Source: Nitrospira sp.
GTDB lineage: Bacteria; Nitrospirota; Nitrospiria; Nitrospirales; Nitrospiraceae
Assembly: GCA_029194535.1 (NCBI GenBank)
Contig: JARFXR010000001.1
Span: 1,000,721 to 1,064,720 of the forward strand
Length of the DNA stretch: 64,000 bases
Reading direction: 5' to 3'
A model generated the notes under the pieces. That model worked only from the letters and a program-made list of their open reading frames with translations. It was not told the DNA's origin and made no database searches. Numbering within the stretch: the stretch's first letter is position 1; every line of letters begins with the position of its first letter. The position numbers and the translations under genes are program-made. This document shows, in pieces, positions 8,794-20,031 of the stretch.

Positions 8794-9546
8794 ATGAAGG
8801 CAATGATCTTGGCGGCGGGGTTGGGCACCAGGCTCAGACCGCTGACAAACACGATGCCCAAGCCGCTGTTACCGGTGGGGGGCACGCCGCTCATTGTCTG
8901 GAACCTGCTTTTGTTGAAGCGTCACGGGATTCGCGACGTCATCATCAACCTGCACCATCTGGCGCCGATGATCGAGCAGGCGCTCGGCGACGGATCGAAA
9001 TACGGCATGCGCATTTCCTACTCACGGGAGCGAGTGCTGCTGGGCACCGGTGGGGCGCTCAAACAGGTCGAGGGACACTTCAACGGCGAGCCGATCTTGG
9101 TTTTGAACGGCGATACGCTTGTGGAGATCGACCTCGAGGCCGTCATCGCCTTCCATCGGGCTCGGCATGCCGCGGCCACGTTGGTCGTTCGGACCGATCC
9201 GGACGCCGCGTCATGGGGGTTGGTGGAGATCGACGACGATCAGCAAGTCGTCCGCATTACCGGGCGGGGCCGTTCGTCGCCGACCCTCACGCATCCCCGG
9301 ATGTTTGCCGGACTCCACCTCCTGCATCCCCGCCTCCTGCGCGACATCGCGAAAGGGCAGGCCTCTTCGATCATCGACGCCTACATCGCCGCGATCCAGC
9401 GGGGCGAGCCGATTCTGGGCTTCGAACATCAGGGCTACTGGTCGGACATCGGGACGCCGCAGCGCTATGCGCAGGCGGAGCACGACGCCGCCACGGGACT
9501 GATTCAGCTGTCGAGCCGTCTGCCGACAGTCCAGCCGGTTCGGTGA
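8794..9546 (+). CDS. murU: MurU-like sugar-1-phosphate nucleotidyltransferase
   Basis: 250 residues from the ATG at 8794 (MKAMILAAG); a start at 8767 only adds unrelated residues. It has the nucleotidyltransferase signature MILAAGLGTRLRPLT followed by MPKPLLPV, the metal-binding LNGDTLVEID, and GYWSDIGTPQRYAQAE near the C terminus. MurU makes UDP-MurNAc from MurNAc-1-phosphate and UTP. It is 91 bp downstream of the AmgK-like kinase on the same strand. A glucose- or mannose-1-phosphate transferase is the alternative, but size and neighbour favour MurU. Confidence 0.82.
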   Translation: MKAMILAAGLGTRLRPLTNTMPKPLLPVGGTPLIVWNLLLLKRHGIRDVIINLHHLAPMIEQALGDGSKYGMRISYSRERVLLGTGGALKQVEGHFNGEPILVLNGDTLVEIDLEAVIAFHRARHAAATLVVRTDPDAASWGLVEIDDDQQVVRITGRGRSSPTLTHPRMFAGLHLLHPRLLRDIAKGQASSIIDAYIAAIQRGEPILGFEHQGYWSDIGTPQRYAQAEHDAATGLIQLSSRLPTVQPVR

Positions 9547-9562
9547 TCGGTCCGGTTTGACG

Positions 9563-10930
9563 CTAAATCTCCTCCTGCCTCAACTTCTGTTGCTTGATCA
9601 GCCGGGCAAGGTACGTGCGCTGCAGCCGCAGCCGTTCGGCGGCTTTGGTCTGGTTGCCTTCTGCCTGTTTCAAGGCCTGGTCGATGATGTGCCGGCTGTG
9701 TTCTTCCATCGACCGGTGGTAGGGGAGCGAGACATACGTCAGGGAGTCGGAGCGTGAGAGCCCTGCCGCATCCATCGCCAGCAGATCGGGTTCGATGATT
9801 TCGGTGGGGCTCAAGATCACGGCCCGGGCGATGACGTTGTCGAGTTCGCGGATATTGCCGGGCCAGGTGTATTGCATCATGACGTCCATTGCTTCGGGAT
9901 GGAACATCATGCCGTAACGCTTGGCCTCCTTCGCGTGCCGGTTCAGGAAAAACTTAGCCAGGAGCGGCAGGTCGTCCGGACGGTCCCGCAGCGGCGGAAG
10001 CGTCAGCGTGATCACGTTCAGCCGGAAGTAGAGATCCTCCCGGAAATGCCCGTTCTTGACGGCCTGCTTGAGATCCTTGTTCGTCGCCGCGATGATCCGG
10101 ATGTTGACGGAGACCAGGCGGGTTCCTCCCACGCGGTGAAATTCCCTGTCTTGAAGCACCCGCAACAGTTTCGACTGCAACGCCAACGGCATGTCGCCGA
10201 TTTCGTCCAGAAAGACCGTCCCTGAGTCGGCCATCTCGAGCTTGCCCTTCTGCAGCCGGTCGGCGCCGGTAAAGGCCCCGCGCTCGTGGCCGAACAACTC
10301 GTTTTCAAGCAGCGTCTCGGTGAGAGCCACGCAATTGATGACGACCAGGGGATTGACATGCCGCGGGCTCCATTGGTGAATGGATCGGGCGAACAGTTCT
10401 TTCCCGGTACCGCTCTCGCCCAGCAGGAGCACGCTGGCATCGGATTTTGCCGCGCGCTGCGCCGCTTCCATAACGGAACGAATATTGGGGCTGGTACCGA
10501 TGACCGAGGTGTAGCGGCCATCGATCTCCGATTTCAGGCAGGCCACCTGCCGTTTCAGGAAGTCGCGCTCCAGCGCTTTCTCAATGACCAGCAGGAGATG
10601 ATCCTTGTCGAGAGGTTTCGTGAGGAAGTCGTAGGCGCCGCTCTTCATGGCCTCGACGGCAGCCTCAATGGAGCCGTGAGCGGTCATGACGATGACCGGG
10701 AGATCCGCCGCCGACCGGATCTTGGGAAGCCGTCTCAGGACTTCCAGGCCGGTCAAGCGGGGCATGTCCAGATCCAGCAGCATGAGCTGCGGGGCTTCCT
10801 GTTCGATCAGTTCAAGCGCCTGTAGGCCGTCTTCCGCGACGAGGGTGCTGTAGTCGCTCGCTTGAAGACGATCCTCCAGCATCGTGGCAATATCGGGGTC
10901 GTCGTCGACGATGAGGATCCTGGCTTTCAT
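9563..10930 (-). CDS. NtrC-family sigma-54-dependent response regulator
   Basis: 455 residues. The receiver domain (1-120) has the acidic pocket D9-D10-D11 and phosphoacceptor D53 (LLDLDMPR). A AAA+ domain follows with Walker A GESGTGKE, the sigma-54-contacting GAFTGA loop and the Walker B region VFLDEIGDMP. A Fis-type helix-turn-helix (QTKAAERLRLQRTYLARLIK) is at the C terminus. It activates sigma-54 promoters when phosphorylated. No histidine kinase gene is adjacent in this window, so its signal is unknown. It converges with murU, with 16 bp between the stops. Confidence 0.93.
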   Translation of the reverse strand: MKARILIVDDDPDIATMLEDRLQASDYSTLVAEDGLQALELIEQEAPQLMLLDLDMPRLTGLEVLRRLPKIRSAADLPVIVMTAHGSIEAAVEAMKSGAYDFLTKPLDKDHLLLVIEKALERDFLKRQVACLKSEIDGRYTSVIGTSPNIRSVMEAAQRAAKSDASVLLLGESGTGKELFARSIHQWSPRHVNPLVVINCVALTETLLENELFGHERGAFTGADRLQKGKLEMADSGTVFLDEIGDMPLALQSKLLRVLQDREFHRVGGTRLVSVNIRIIAATNKDLKQAVKNGHFREDLYFRLNVITLTLPPLRDRPDDLPLLAKFFLNRHAKEAKRYGMMFHPEAMDVMMQYTWPGNIRELDNVIARAVILSPTEIIEPDLLAMDAAGLSRSDSLTYVSLPYHRSMEEHSRHIIDQALKQAEGNQTKAAERLRLQRTYLARLIKQQKLRQEEI

Positions 10931-11059
10931 AGACTTGGCTTCCCCTCCTTTTCTGGACGGTTAGGCGGTCTGCGTGAGGTACGAAAGACGACGCCTGCAC
11001 CTAGGGGAGGGCTGCCGCGGGCCGGGCCGGCCGGAGCGTAACGTTGATTCATGGTCGTG

Positions 11060-12385
11060 CTACCCTTCCATGACGTTGATCACCAGCCCCGTCAGCGGTT
11101 TGGGGTAGAAGTAAGTCGATTTGTGAGGCATCCGTTCGCCCGCTACGGCCACCGCCTGAACCTCGCTGACTTTGGTGGCGTTCAGCAGTAGGGCTGCGGT
11201 GCCTGGTCCCTCCTGCGCCCAGGCCATCGCTTCCGCCTCGTCCTTCGTATAGACGATCGCTTCCTGCTCCTGCTGCGTGGGGCAGAGGACCGGCACCACG
11301 AGTTGTTGCAAGAGCGACACGTCGAGCTTGGTTCGGGGTGAGGCGTCGGCGCCCGGTCGATGGGCCGGCAGCAAGGTCAACGTCACGAACGACGGCAGGC
11401 CGCGCACGGACAGTCCGAACGTCGGAGCCGTGCGCCCGAGGTGGCGGAGAGACTCGATGAACTGCGCCCGTACGGCCGTCCTGTTGTTGGAGGTGAAGGG
11501 AAATTCCTTGACGGCGAACTTCTCGCTCAACAGGCCTTTGAGGTGTTCATAGGGAGGCAGCGGCGTGGTGGTGACGCGGTGAGTGGGCAGCACCGTCAAC
11601 CCTGGATCCTCCAGCGGCGCGAGCAGCATGAGCACGCTGTCATATGGGTGGAGACCGGAGGAAGCACCTCTCGCTTGCTGTCGGCGAGCGCGTTGGTAGT
11701 TGAGCGCTGTTTCGTACCGATGGTGTCCGTCGGCGATGAAGAGCGGCTTGCTCGCCATCACCTCGACGATCTGCCTCAGCACCGAGGGATCCGTCACGGC
11801 CCACAGCTGCTGGCGGCATCCCGCGTCGTCTCGAAAGTCGATGCGGGCCGGTACGCCCTTGACCGCATCCTCCAACAGACCCAGAACGGCGTTCTGTGGA
11901 TCGGAATAGAGCAGCCAGATCGGGCTCAAGTTTGCGCGGCAGGCCTCCAGTAAGTTCAGGCGGTCGGTCTTGGCGGCGGCTCGGGTATTTTCATGGGGAT
12001 AGATGTGCCCGGAATCGAGGGGCTCCAATTTCGTGGTGACGAGAAACCCCCGCAGCACTCTGCCTGGCGCGTCGGCCGCGGAATCAGGTGGGCGGTATTC
12101 GATGGTGTGGTAGTAGAGGGCCGGCTGCGCATCCCGTTTCATGGCGCCGGTCTTCAACCAATCACGCAGGGTGGCGGCGGCGCGCGTGTACCGGTTGTCG
12201 GCGGCGCTGTCTCCCGGTTTGTCCGTGCCGAGTTCCAAGCGGATGATGTTGTGCGCATGTCGATCGTGAAGAGCCTGCTGCCCGGCGGCGTCGATGATGT
12301 CGTACGGTGGGGCGACGACATCGCGGATGGAACCGACGGTTGCCTGATCGTACAGCGTGCCTCGGAAGGGAATGATGTGTGCCAT
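11060..12385 (-). CDS. DUF1015 family protein
   Basis: 441 residues. The opening IIPFRGTLYD...VVAPPYDIID, an internal ADGHHRYETAL block (near 210) and MLLAPLEDPGLTVLPTHR are the diagnostic segments of the DUF1015 family, which is widespread in bacteria and archaea and often sits near serine or cofactor biosynthesis genes. No function has been assigned; the conserved His-His-Arg block suggests an enzyme or nucleotide-binding role, which is inference. It is cytoplasmic. It lies 125 bp downstream of the polyprenyl synthase gene on the same strand. Confidence 0.85.
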   Translation of the reverse strand: MAHIIPFRGTLYDQATVGSIRDVVAPPYDIIDAAGQQALHDRHAHNIIRLELGTDKPGDSAADNRYTRAAATLRDWLKTGAMKRDAQPALYYHTIEYRPPDSAADAPGRVLRGFLVTTKLEPLDSGHIYPHENTRAAAKTDRLNLLEACRANLSPIWLLYSDPQNAVLGLLEDAVKGVPARIDFRDDAGCRQQLWAVTDPSVLRQIVEVMASKPLFIADGHHRYETALNYQRARRQQARGASSGLHPYDSVLMLLAPLEDPGLTVLPTHRVTTTPLPPYEHLKGLLSEKFAVKEFPFTSNNRTAVRAQFIESLRHLGRTAPTFGLSVRGLPSFVTLTLLPAHRPGADASPRTKLDVSLLQQLVVPVLCPTQQEQEAIVYTKDEAEAMAWAQEGPGTAALLLNATKVSEVQAVAVAGERMPHKSTYFYPKPLTGLVINVMEG

Positions 12386-12510
12386 GCGTCATCCTTTTCT
12401 GCGAAATGAACAAATGGTAGAGGTGCCTGGGCAAACTCGAGGGGTTGGGCCGCTTGTCCGACGTTGCCCGTTCCAGCCGGTGAAGGCGATGGAACACGTG
12501 CGGAAAACGG

Positions 12511-13515
12511 TTACCGGTCGCGGGTTACCATGTAGTCGGCAGCCGCCGAAAGGGCTCGCTTGGCTGTGCTGTCTTCGAACGAGCTGAGATCCCGTTTGGC
12601 CGCGGCGATATAGTCCTGCGCACGGTCCAGTGCATAGGTGATGGACCCGTAGTCCTCCATGAGGTGGAGGAAGCGGGTCAGGTCGTCGTCGTTCAGCGTA
12701 CGGGTTTCCATCCGGTCCTTGATCATCTGCCGGTCGCTCTCCGAACAATGTTGCAGCAGATGCAGGAGCGGGAGCGTCGCTTTCCCTTGCCGGAGATCCT
12801 GGCCGAGCGTCTTGCCCAGGGACTCTCCGTTCGCCGTGTAGTCCAGGGTATCGTCCGCCACCTGAAACGCAATGCCGAGATATTGTCCGAAGCGATACAA
12901 GGCATCCTGTTGCGATTCCGGCGCGTCGGCGAGGATGGCTCCCATCCGGCAGGCTGCGGCGATCAGGCCGGCGGTCTTGTGTTCCACGACCTTCAGGTAG
13001 TCCGCCTCCGGCATGGCCGGGTTCCCGTTGTAATGAAGCTGCAGAACTTCACCTTCCGCCATCTTCTTACAGGCCTCGGCAAGGACCTCATTGATGCCTT
13101 GGCTCCGGAACTCGACCACTTGGCACATGGCCTTGGAATAGAGATAATCCCCGACCAAGATGCTGATTTGATTTCCCCAAACTTTACGGGCGGTTCTTCG
13201 GCCCCGGCGAAGGTCCGCATCGTCCACCACGTCGTCGTGGAGTAGGGTCGCCGTATGGATGAATTCGACAAGACTTCCGAGCTGATGGTGGTCCCGGCCG
13301 ACATAGCCGCACAGCCGGGCGCTGAGCAGCAACAGCAGGGGCCGGATCCGCTTGCCTCCGCTGCTGAGGATATGGGCGGCGACAGTATTGACGAGGGTGA
13401 CGCTGGAGTCGAGATTCTTCCGGACCTGGTCTTCGACTCCCTCAAGCTCGTGACGGTAGGCGTCCCAGACATCCGCCATGGTCTGAATGGATGAGATGAC
13501 GGGACCCTGTGGCAT
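12511..13515 (-). CDS. ispB: Trans-polyprenyl diphosphate synthase (octaprenyl/solanesyl type)
   Basis: 334 residues. It has the first Asp-rich motif LLHDDVVDDADLRRG (D94, D95, D98, D99) and the second DDTLDY (near 230), both of which bind Mg-diphosphate, plus GGKRIRPLLLLLSA at 53-66. These identify a chain-elongating (E)-polyprenyl synthase that makes the quinone side chain. The small residues before the first motif are typical of long-chain enzymes, but product length cannot be fixed from sequence. It is divergent from gltB. Confidence 0.9.
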   Translation of the reverse strand: MPQGPVISSIQTMADVWDAYRHELEGVEDQVRKNLDSSVTLVNTVAAHILSSGGKRIRPLLLLLSARLCGYVGRDHHQLGSLVEFIHTATLLHDDVVDDADLRRGRRTARKVWGNQISILVGDYLYSKAMCQVVEFRSQGINEVLAEACKKMAEGEVLQLHYNGNPAMPEADYLKVVEHKTAGLIAAACRMGAILADAPESQQDALYRFGQYLGIAFQVADDTLDYTANGESLGKTLGQDLRQGKATLPLLHLLQHCSESDRQMIKDRMETRTLNDDDLTRFLHLMEDYGSITYALDRAQDYIAAAKRDLSSFEDSTAKRALSAAADYMVTRDR

Positions 13516-13732
13516 GCGGCGGATGGTAGGGCAGAGAAGGAAACAAAGTCAAGCGAACCGCCCGCAAAACCGCGTCTGTCGTCGGCTTGACAGAAGAATA
13601 ACCCTTCCATTAAGGTGAACCACAATTTAGAACGGACATCGCTTCAGAACAAACGGGATTTCTGCATCCCAGGTTCCTCTCGGCATGGCCTCCGTCCAGC
13701 AGGAAAAAACCTGCCTTTCTCACGAGATACGA

Positions 13733-16700
13733 ATGATGGAACTCCCAGGGCTTCCACCGAAGCAAGGGCTCTACGACCCTCAGCACGAAAAAGATTCGTG
13801 CGGCATCGGGTTCGTCGTCAACATCAAAGGGCAGAAGTCGCACGATATCGTCCGCAAGGGACTGCTGGTATTGGAAAACCTGACCCATCGGGGTGCGCAA
13901 GGCTGCGATCCCTGCACGGGCGACGGCGCGGGAATTCTGCTTCAAGTTCCACATGAGTTCCTGCTGCGCGCGGCTGGAGACGTCGGCGTCAAGCTGCCCG
14001 GCGCCGGAGAATACGGCGTGGGCCAGTTGTTCCTGCCGCCGAACGCCGATTCCCGCCGCCAGTGTGAAGGACTCTTCGCCGAGATCGTGAAGCAGGAAGG
14101 CGCCCGCCTACTCGGCTGGCGCGACGTAGCGGTGAAGAGCGACGCCATCGGGGTCCAGGCGCGGAAGACCGAACCCTTCATGCGCCAGGTCTTCATCGCC
14201 CGTGATGTGCTGAACGAAGCGCAGTTCGAGCGCAAGCTGTATGTCGTCCGGAGGCGGGTCGAAAAGGCCATCAAGGAATCGGCGATTCAGGGGCGGGAAT
14301 ACTTTTACGTGCCGAGCCTTTCGGCGAACACCATCGTCTACAAGGGTTTGCTGCTGCCGCATCAGATGGCAGCCTACTATCAAGACCTCAACGACGAGCG
14401 CATGGTCAGCGCGCTGGCCCTGGTCCATTCCCGTTTCAGCACGAACACCTTCCCGACCTGGCCGCTCGCCCACCCCTATCGCTACGTGTGCCACAACGGC
14501 GAGATCAACACGTTGAAGGGCAACGTCAATTGGATGAAAGCGCGGCAGGGCCGTCTCCATTCCGAGCTGTTCGGCAAGGACATGGAGAAGCTCTTCCCGA
14601 TCGTCTCGGAGAATCAGAGCGATTCGGCCTGTCTCGACAACGCGCTCGAGTTTCTGCTCCTGGGCGGCCGCTCGTTGCCGCACACGATGATGATGCTGAT
14701 TCCGGAACCCTGGGTCGCGAATCCGCAAATGGATCTCGATCGCCGCGGGTTCTACCAGTATCACGCCGCCATGATGGAGCCGTGGGACGGCCCGGCCGCG
14801 GTCTGTTTTACCGACGGCAAGATGATCGGCGCGACACTGGACCGCAACGGACTGAGGCCCTGCCGCTATCACGTGACGACGGACGGCATGGTCGTGCTGG
14901 CCTCAGAGGCCGGCGTCCTTCCAGCCGACGCTCAGGACATCCGCATGAAAGGCCGGCTCATGCCGGGCCGCATGTTCCTCGTCGATACGGCAAAGGGCCG
15001 GATCATCGACGACGAAGAGATCAAGGCGGACATCGTCGGTCGCAAGCCCTATCGCAGCTGGGTGACCCAGTACGGTGTTTCGCTCGACGAGCTGCCGGAG
15101 CCGTTGAATGTCCCGCAGCCGGACCATCCGACGATCCGCCAGCGGCAGCAGGCCTTCGGCTATACGGTCGAAGAGCTCAAGATGGTCATTACGCCCATGA
15201 TCGTGACCGGTGAAGAGGCGATCTCGTCCATGGGCACGGACACGCCTCTCGCGGTGCTCTCCGACCGTCCGCAACTGCTCTTCAAGTACTTCAAGCAACT
15301 GTTCGCGCAGGTGACGAATCCGCCCATCGATCCGATCCGCGAGCAGCTCGTGATGTCGCTGGTGACGAACATTGGACCGAAGCCGAATCTCATGGACGAA
15401 TCCCCCGAGTCCTGCCGCCGCATCAAGGTCCAGCAGCCGATTCTGACGAACGCCGATCTGCAGAAGATCCGAGGCATCTCGGATCCGAATTTCAAGAGCA
15501 AGACGCTCCGCATGCTGTTCCGGGTCGCCGAAGGGCCCGACGGACTCGGCGCAGCGGTCGACGAACTGTGCCGAGAGGCCTCGCAGGCGATCAAGGACGG
15601 CTACAAGTTCCTGATTCTGAGCGATCGCGGCGTGAATGACGAATGGGCGCCGATCCCGAGCCTGCTGGGCATCTCGGCGGTGCACCATCATCTGGTGCGG
15701 GAATGCAGCAGAACCGAGGTCGGATTGATCCTCGAAACCGGCGAGCCCCGCGACGTGCACCAGTTCGCCTGCCTGATCGGCTACGGCGCCGGGACGATCA
15801 ATCCCTATCTGGTCTTCGAGTCCCTGGTGGACATGGAGCGCGACAACTATCTGCCGGAAGGACTCGATGCCCAGACGGCGGAGGGCAAGTTCATCAAGGC
15901 CATCAACAAGGGTCTGCTCAAGATCTTCTCCAAGATGGGCATCTCGACGGTGCAGTCCTACTGCGGGGCACAGATTTTCGAAGCGATCGGATTGAACCAC
16001 GAATTGATCGACCGCTATTTCACCGGCACACCCTCGCGCGTGGAAGGGGTCGGGATTCGTGAAATCGGAGAAGAAACGCTGCGCCGACATCGCGTCGCCT
16101 ACGAGCCTGCCGCCATCCGGCAGCTCGATTTCGGTGGGGAGATTCACTACCGCATCCAAGGCGAACACCACAATTGGAACCCGGAGACCATCTACAAGTT
16201 GCAGCATGCCAGCAAGTCGAACGACCCGAAAACCTACGCCGAGTTCGCCCAACTGGTGAACGACGAGAGCAAGCGCCGGTCGAACTTGCGCGGTTTGCTC
16301 GATTTCAAGTTCGCGCAGACCCCGATTCCGATCGAGGAAGTCGAGCCGGCCAAAGAGATCGTCAAACGCTTCAACACCGGCGCCATGTCGTTCGGGTCGA
16401 TCAGCAAGGAGGCGCACGAGACGCTCGCGATCGCGATGAACCGCCTCGGCGGCAAGAGTAATACCGGCGAGGGCGGCGAGGATCCGGAACGTTTCACGCC
16501 CCTGCCGAACGGCGATTCCAAGAACAGTTACATCAAGCAGGTGGCTTCGGCACGATTCGGCGTGACGGCCCATTACCTGGTGAACGCCCGCGAACTGCAG
16601 ATCAAGATGGCTCAGGGCGCCAAGCCGGGCGAGGGGGGGCAGCTGCCGGGCCACAAAGTCGATGAGAACATCGCAAAGTTTCGTTATGCGACGCCGGGCG

Positions 16701-18253
16701 TGCAACTGATTTCTCCGCCGCCGCACCACGATATCTACTCGATCGAGGACCTGGCTCAATTGATCTTCGACCTGAAGAATTCCAACCCGGATGCCGGTGT
16801 ATCGGTCAAACTGGTCGCGGAGGTGGGGGTCGGGACGGTGGCCGCCGGGGTGTCCAAAGCGCATGCGGACAAGGTGCTGATCAGCGGCGATTCCGGTGGG
16901 ACCGGCGCGTCGCCGTTGTCGTCGATCAAGTACGGCGGCATTCCCTGGGAACTGGGCCTGGCCGAGACGCACCAGACGCTGGTGCTCAATGATCTGCGCG
17001 GCCGCATTCGCGTCGAGACCGACGGGCAGTTGAAGACCGGGCGCGACGTCGTGATCGCGACGCTGCTCGGCGCGGAAGAATACGGCTTTGCGACGGCGCC
17101 GCTGATCGTCGAAGGCTGCATCATGATGCGCAAGTGCCATCTGAACACCTGCCCGGTCGGGATCGCCACGCAGGATCCCGAACTGCGCAAGAAGTTCAAC
17201 GGCAAACCGGAGCATATCGTCAATTATCTCTTCTTCGTTGCGGAAGAAGCCCGGCAGTTGATGGCCAAGCTCGGGTTCCGGACGATCAATGAAATGGTCG
17301 GCCGGGTCGACAAGCTCAAGATCACCAAAGCGGTCGATCATTGGAAGGCAAAGGGGCTGGACCTCACTCCACTGCTCACGATGCCGGATGTGGGGCAGGA
17401 CGTGCCGCGCTACTGCGTCCAAACACAGGATCACGGCCTGGCCGATATTCTCGACAACAAGCTGGTGGAGTTGTGCAAGCCGGCGATTGAGAAGGGCGAG
17501 AAGGTGACCTTTGAGCTGCCGATTAAGAACGTGAACCGGACGACCGGCACGGTACTCTCGAGCAAGATCGCGAAGAAGTACGGACTGGAAGGTTTGCCGG
17601 AAGATACGATCTCGATCAAGTTCACTGGATCCGCCGGGCAATCGTTCGGCGCGTTCCTGGCCAGGGGCATCACGCTCACGCTGGAAGGCGAATCCAACGA
17701 TTACATCGGCAAAGGTCTGTCAGGCGGCAAGATCATCGTGTTCCCACCCAAGAACGTGTTGTTCACGCCGGAGGACACGATCCTCATCGGCAATACGTCG
17801 CTCTACGGCGCAACCCAGGGCGAGGCCTACTTCTACGGCATGGCCGGCGAACGGTTTGCCGTCAGGAACAGCGGGGCGCGCGCGGTCGTCGAAGGCACAG
17901 GGGACCACGGCTGCGAATATATGACGGGCGGGGTTGTCGTCGTGCTCGGCCGCACCGGCCGTAATTTCGCCGCAGGTATGTCCGGCGGCGTCGCCTTCGT
18001 GCTGGATGATCTCGGCAAGTTCCAAAGCCGATGCAACACCGGTATGGTCGAGTTGGAGCCGGTTGCGACGAAAGAGGACAGGCGGTTGCTTCACGACCTG
18101 ATTACCAAGCACTTCATGTACACGGGCAGCCGGCGGGCGAAGCAGGTGTTGGACACGTTCGACGCCACACTGCCGAAATTCGTGAAGGTGATGCCGGTCG
18201 ATTACAAGCGGGTGCTTGAAGAACGGAAACGGAAGGCGAGCGCGGTACATTGA
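13733..18253 (+). CDS. gltB: Glutamate synthase large subunit
   Basis: About 1506 residues from the ATG at 13733; an ATG at 13685 would add 16 residues without a good ribosome site. The class II amidotransferase nucleophile is the Cys of KDSCGIGF, so the short leader before it is a propeptide that is cleaved off. The central domain and FMN-binding synthase domain follow ([30 protein letters not shown]), then the 3Fe-4S cluster motif [18 protein letters not shown], then the GltB C-terminal beta-helix with repeated Gly residues. The enzyme transfers the glutamine amide to 2-oxoglutarate. gltD lies directly downstream, giving the two-subunit NADPH-dependent bacterial form. Confidence 0.97.
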   Translation: MMELPGLPPKQGLYDPQHEKDSCGIGFVVNIKGQKSHDIVRKGLLVLENLTHRGAQGCDPCTGDGAGILLQVPHEFLLRAAGDVGVKLPGAGEYGVGQLFLPPNADSRRQCEGLFAEIVKQEGARLLGWRDVAVKSDAIGVQARKTEPFMRQVFIARDVLNEAQFERKLYVVRRRVEKAIKESAIQGREYFYVPSLSANTIVYKGLLLPHQMAAYYQDLNDERMVSALALVHSRFSTNTFPTWPLAHPYRYVCHNGEINTLKGNVNWMKARQGRLHSELFGKDMEKLFPIVSENQSDSACLDNALEFLLLGGRSLPHTMMMLIPEPWVANPQMDLDRRGFYQYHAAMMEPWDGPAAVCFTDGKMIGATLDRNGLRPCRYHVTTDGMVVLASEAGVLPADAQDIRMKGRLMPGRMFLVDTAKGRIIDDEEIKADIVGRKPYRSWVTQYGVSLDELPEPLNVPQPDHPTIRQRQQAFGYTVEELKMVITPMIVTGEEAISSMGTDTPLAVLSDRPQLLFKYFKQLFAQVTNPPIDPIREQLVMSLVTNIGPKPNLMDESPESCRRIKVQQPILTNADLQKIRGISDPNFKSKTLRMLFRVAEGPDGLGAAVDELCREASQAIKDGYKFLILSDRGVNDEWAPIPSLLGISAVHHHLVRECSRTEVGLILETGEPRDVHQFACLIGYGAGTINPYLVFESLVDMERDNYLPEGLDAQTAEGKFIKAINKGLLKIFSKMGISTVQSYCGAQIFEAIGLNHELIDRYFTGTPSRVEGVGIREIGEETLRRHRVAYEPAAIRQLDFGGEIHYRIQGEHHNWNPETIYKLQHASKSNDPKTYAEFAQLVNDESKRRSNLRGLLDFKFAQTPIPIEEVEPAKEIVKRFNTGAMSFGSISKEAHETLAIAMNRLGGKSNTGEGGEDPERFTPLPNGDSKNSYIKQVASARFGVTAHYLVNARELQIKMAQGAKPGEGGQLPGHKVDENIAKFRYATPGVQLISPPPHHDIYSIEDLAQLIFDLKNSNPDAGVSVKLVAEVGVGTVAAGVSKAHADKVLISGDSGGTGASPLSSIKYGGIPWELGLAETHQTLVLNDLRGRIRVETDGQLKTGRDVVIATLLGAEEYGFATAPLIVEGCIMMRKCHLNTCPVGIATQDPELRKKFNGKPEHIVNYLFFVAEEARQLMAKLGFRTINEMVGRVDKLKITKAVDHWKAKGLDLTPLLTMPDVGQDVPRYCVQTQDHGLADILDNKLVELCKPAIEKGEKVTFELPIKNVNRTTGTVLSSKIAKKYGLEGLPEDTISIKFTGSAGQSFGAFLARGITLTLEGESNDYIGKGLSGGKIIVFPPKNVLFTPEDTILIGNTSLYGATQGEAYFYGMAGERFAVRNSGARAVVEGTGDHGCEYMTGGVVVVLGRTGRNFAAGMSGGVAFVLDDLGKFQSRCNTGMVELEPVATKEDRRLLHDLITKHFMYTGSRRAKQVLDTFDATLPKFVKVMPVDYKRVLEERKRKASAVH

Positions 18254-18256
18254 GGA

Positions 18257-18290
18257 AGTGCTGAGCACCCAGCGCTCAGGACTCAGGAAC
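18257..18290 (+). repeat. Short 7-bp-period repeat in the gltB-gltD gap
   Basis: The junction reads GTGCTGAGCACCCAGCGCT then CAGGACTCAGGAAC, a run of CAG-xxCT units with 7-bp spacing. The same unit family appears inside the membrane-protein gene at 35490-35559. The sequence occupies the whole gap and may place the gltD ribosome site in a small hairpin (GTGCTGAGCAC is self-complementary). Confidence 0.5.
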
Positions 18291-19727
18291 ATGGGCGACC
18301 CCAAAGGTTTCATGAAATATGCTCGCGAGGGCCCGAGGCGGAAGCCCGTCGAGCTGCGCGTGCTCGATTGGAAGGAGATGTACGAGCCCATCTCCGAGGA
18401 CAAGCTGAAGATTCAGGGCGCGCGCTGCATGGATTGCGGTGTGCCATTCTGCCAGGGCGGCACCGGTTGTCCCGTCGTGAACTTGATTCCCGAATGGAAC
18501 GATTTGGTCTATCGCGGGCGCTGGCAGGATGCGTTGAAAGCCCTTCACAGCACCAACAACTTTCCCGAATTCACCGGTCGCCTCTGTCCGGCTCCTTGCG
18601 AAGGAGCCTGCGTGCTCGGCATCAACGAAGATCCGGTCTCCATTCGCATCATCGAGTGGAATATCGTCGACCGCGGGTTCAACGAAGGGCTGGTGTTTCC
18701 CGTCATGCCGGTCATGAAGACGGGCAAGACCGTGGCGATCATCGGATCGGGCCCGGCGGGATTGGCGGCGGCGCAACAGCTGGCGCGCACCGGCCACAGC
18801 GTGACGCTGTTCGAGAAGGCCGACCGCATCGGCGGGTTGCTCCGTTACGGCATTCCGGATTTCAAGATGGAGAAGTGGGTCATCGACCGCCGTCTGGAGC
18901 AGATGAAAGCCGAAGGGGTGGAGTTCAGAACCGGCGTGACGGTCGGCAAGGACGTGACGGGCGAGCAGCTGCGCAAGCAGTTCGACGCGGTGGGGCTCAC
19001 GATGGGAGCCGAACAGGCGCGCGAGTTGCCGATCCCCGGTCGGGAACTCAAAGGCGTGCATTTGGCGATGGAGTATCTGACCCAGCAAAACAAGCGGACG
19101 GCCGGCATTCCCGTCACGGAGGAGCCGCTCACGGCGAAGGGCAAGCGGGTCGTCATCATCGGAGGCGGTGATACGGGATCGGACTGTTTGGGGACGGCGC
19201 ATCGCCAGGGCTGCGTGGAAGCGCACCAGTTTGAGTTGCTCCCTGAGCCGCCGCCGCAGCGGGCCGACTCAACGCCCTGGCCTCTCTGGCCGATGCAACT
19301 CCGGACATCGCATGCGCACGAAGAAGGCTGCGACCGGCAGTGGAGTGTCTCAACCACGAAATTCACCGGGCACAACGGGCACGTCACCAAACTGCACGGG
19401 CATCGCGTCAAGTTCGAAGGCGGGAAATTTGTTCCCATGCCGAACACCGAGTTCGAGATGGACGCGGACCTTGTCCTGCTGGCCATGGGGTTCACCGGTC
19501 CGGTGAAGAACGGCTTGCTCGACAGCCTGGGCGTGGCGTATGACCAGCGTGGCGCGGTATCGGTGGACGACAACTTCATGACCAACCTCGACGGCGTCTT
19601 TGCCGGCGGCGACACCAAGCGCGGCGCCTCGCTCATTGTGTGGGCCATCGCCGAAGGCCGCAAGATGGCCGCGGGGATCGACCGCTATCTCCAAGCCGGA
19701 AAATCCGCCAAGCAGCCAGTCAAGTAG
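18291..19727 (+). CDS. gltD: Glutamate synthase small subunit
   Basis: 478 residues from the ATG at 18291 (MGDPKGFMKYAREGP), the usual GltD opening; an ATG at 18216 would overlap gltB and begin with unrelated residues. An N-terminal pair of 4Fe-4S cysteine clusters (CMDCGVPFCQGGTGCP and CPAPCEGACVLGI) is followed by the FAD-binding IIGSGPAGLAAAQQLAR and the NADPH-binding VVIIGGGDTGSDC. The subunit passes electrons from NADPH to GltB. The 37-bp gap after gltB holds a short heptad-like repeat (CAGCGCTCAGGACTCAGG). Confidence 0.96.
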   Translation: MGDPKGFMKYAREGPRRKPVELRVLDWKEMYEPISEDKLKIQGARCMDCGVPFCQGGTGCPVVNLIPEWNDLVYRGRWQDALKALHSTNNFPEFTGRLCPAPCEGACVLGINEDPVSIRIIEWNIVDRGFNEGLVFPVMPVMKTGKTVAIIGSGPAGLAAAQQLARTGHSVTLFEKADRIGGLLRYGIPDFKMEKWVIDRRLEQMKAEGVEFRTGVTVGKDVTGEQLRKQFDAVGLTMGAEQARELPIPGRELKGVHLAMEYLTQQNKRTAGIPVTEEPLTAKGKRVVIIGGGDTGSDCLGTAHRQGCVEAHQFELLPEPPPQRADSTPWPLWPMQLRTSHAHEEGCDRQWSVSTTKFTGHNGHVTKLHGHRVKFEGGKFVPMPNTEFEMDADLVLLAMGFTGPVKNGLLDSLGVAYDQRGAVSVDDNFMTNLDGVFAGGDTKRGASLIVWAIAEGRKMAAGIDRYLQAGKSAKQPVK

Positions 19728-19941
19728 GGGAGACCGGCTCCCGCCTTTGCCGAGCCTTCGGCGGGTGTCTGTCCCCGTCTAATTTCCATATTGGATTGTG
19801 TGTGCCAGGGCGCATCGCTTCCTTGCCTCCCGGAGCGGGTCCGGCCGCCCCACCGTCTCGGCGGCGCGCACAAGCGTGATGCTCATTATTCTTCGCATCG
19901 TGCGCCCTTCCGGCCTCAGCCGAGCGGAACTTGCGCACATA

Positions 19942-20031
19942 GCGCTCACAATGTTCGCGTTGTGCCTCCTTCTGGAATTCCCTCAGCTGCGATCATGCTG
20001 ATCGCAGTGCTTCAGTCAGTTCCAGCGTTCC
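19942..20031 (+). repeat. Dispersed repeat Y, copy 1
   Basis: About 90 bp that recurs in inverted orientation at 25634-25721. Shared segments include GCTCACAA-GTTCGCG, CCTTCT-GAATTCC, TCAGCTGCGATCAT, GATCGCA-TGCTTC and GTCAG-TCCAGC. The core GCGATCAT...ATGATCGC is an imperfect palindrome. The match is well above chance but carries scattered substitutions, so the copies are old. Confidence 0.7.

Noticed and set aside
14903-17641. A 912-codon open frame on the minus strand opposite gltB
   Set aside because: It lies wholly within gltB, in the complementary-strand frame that GC-rich codon use keeps open, and its translation is rich in Arg, His and Asp with no family-like blocks.
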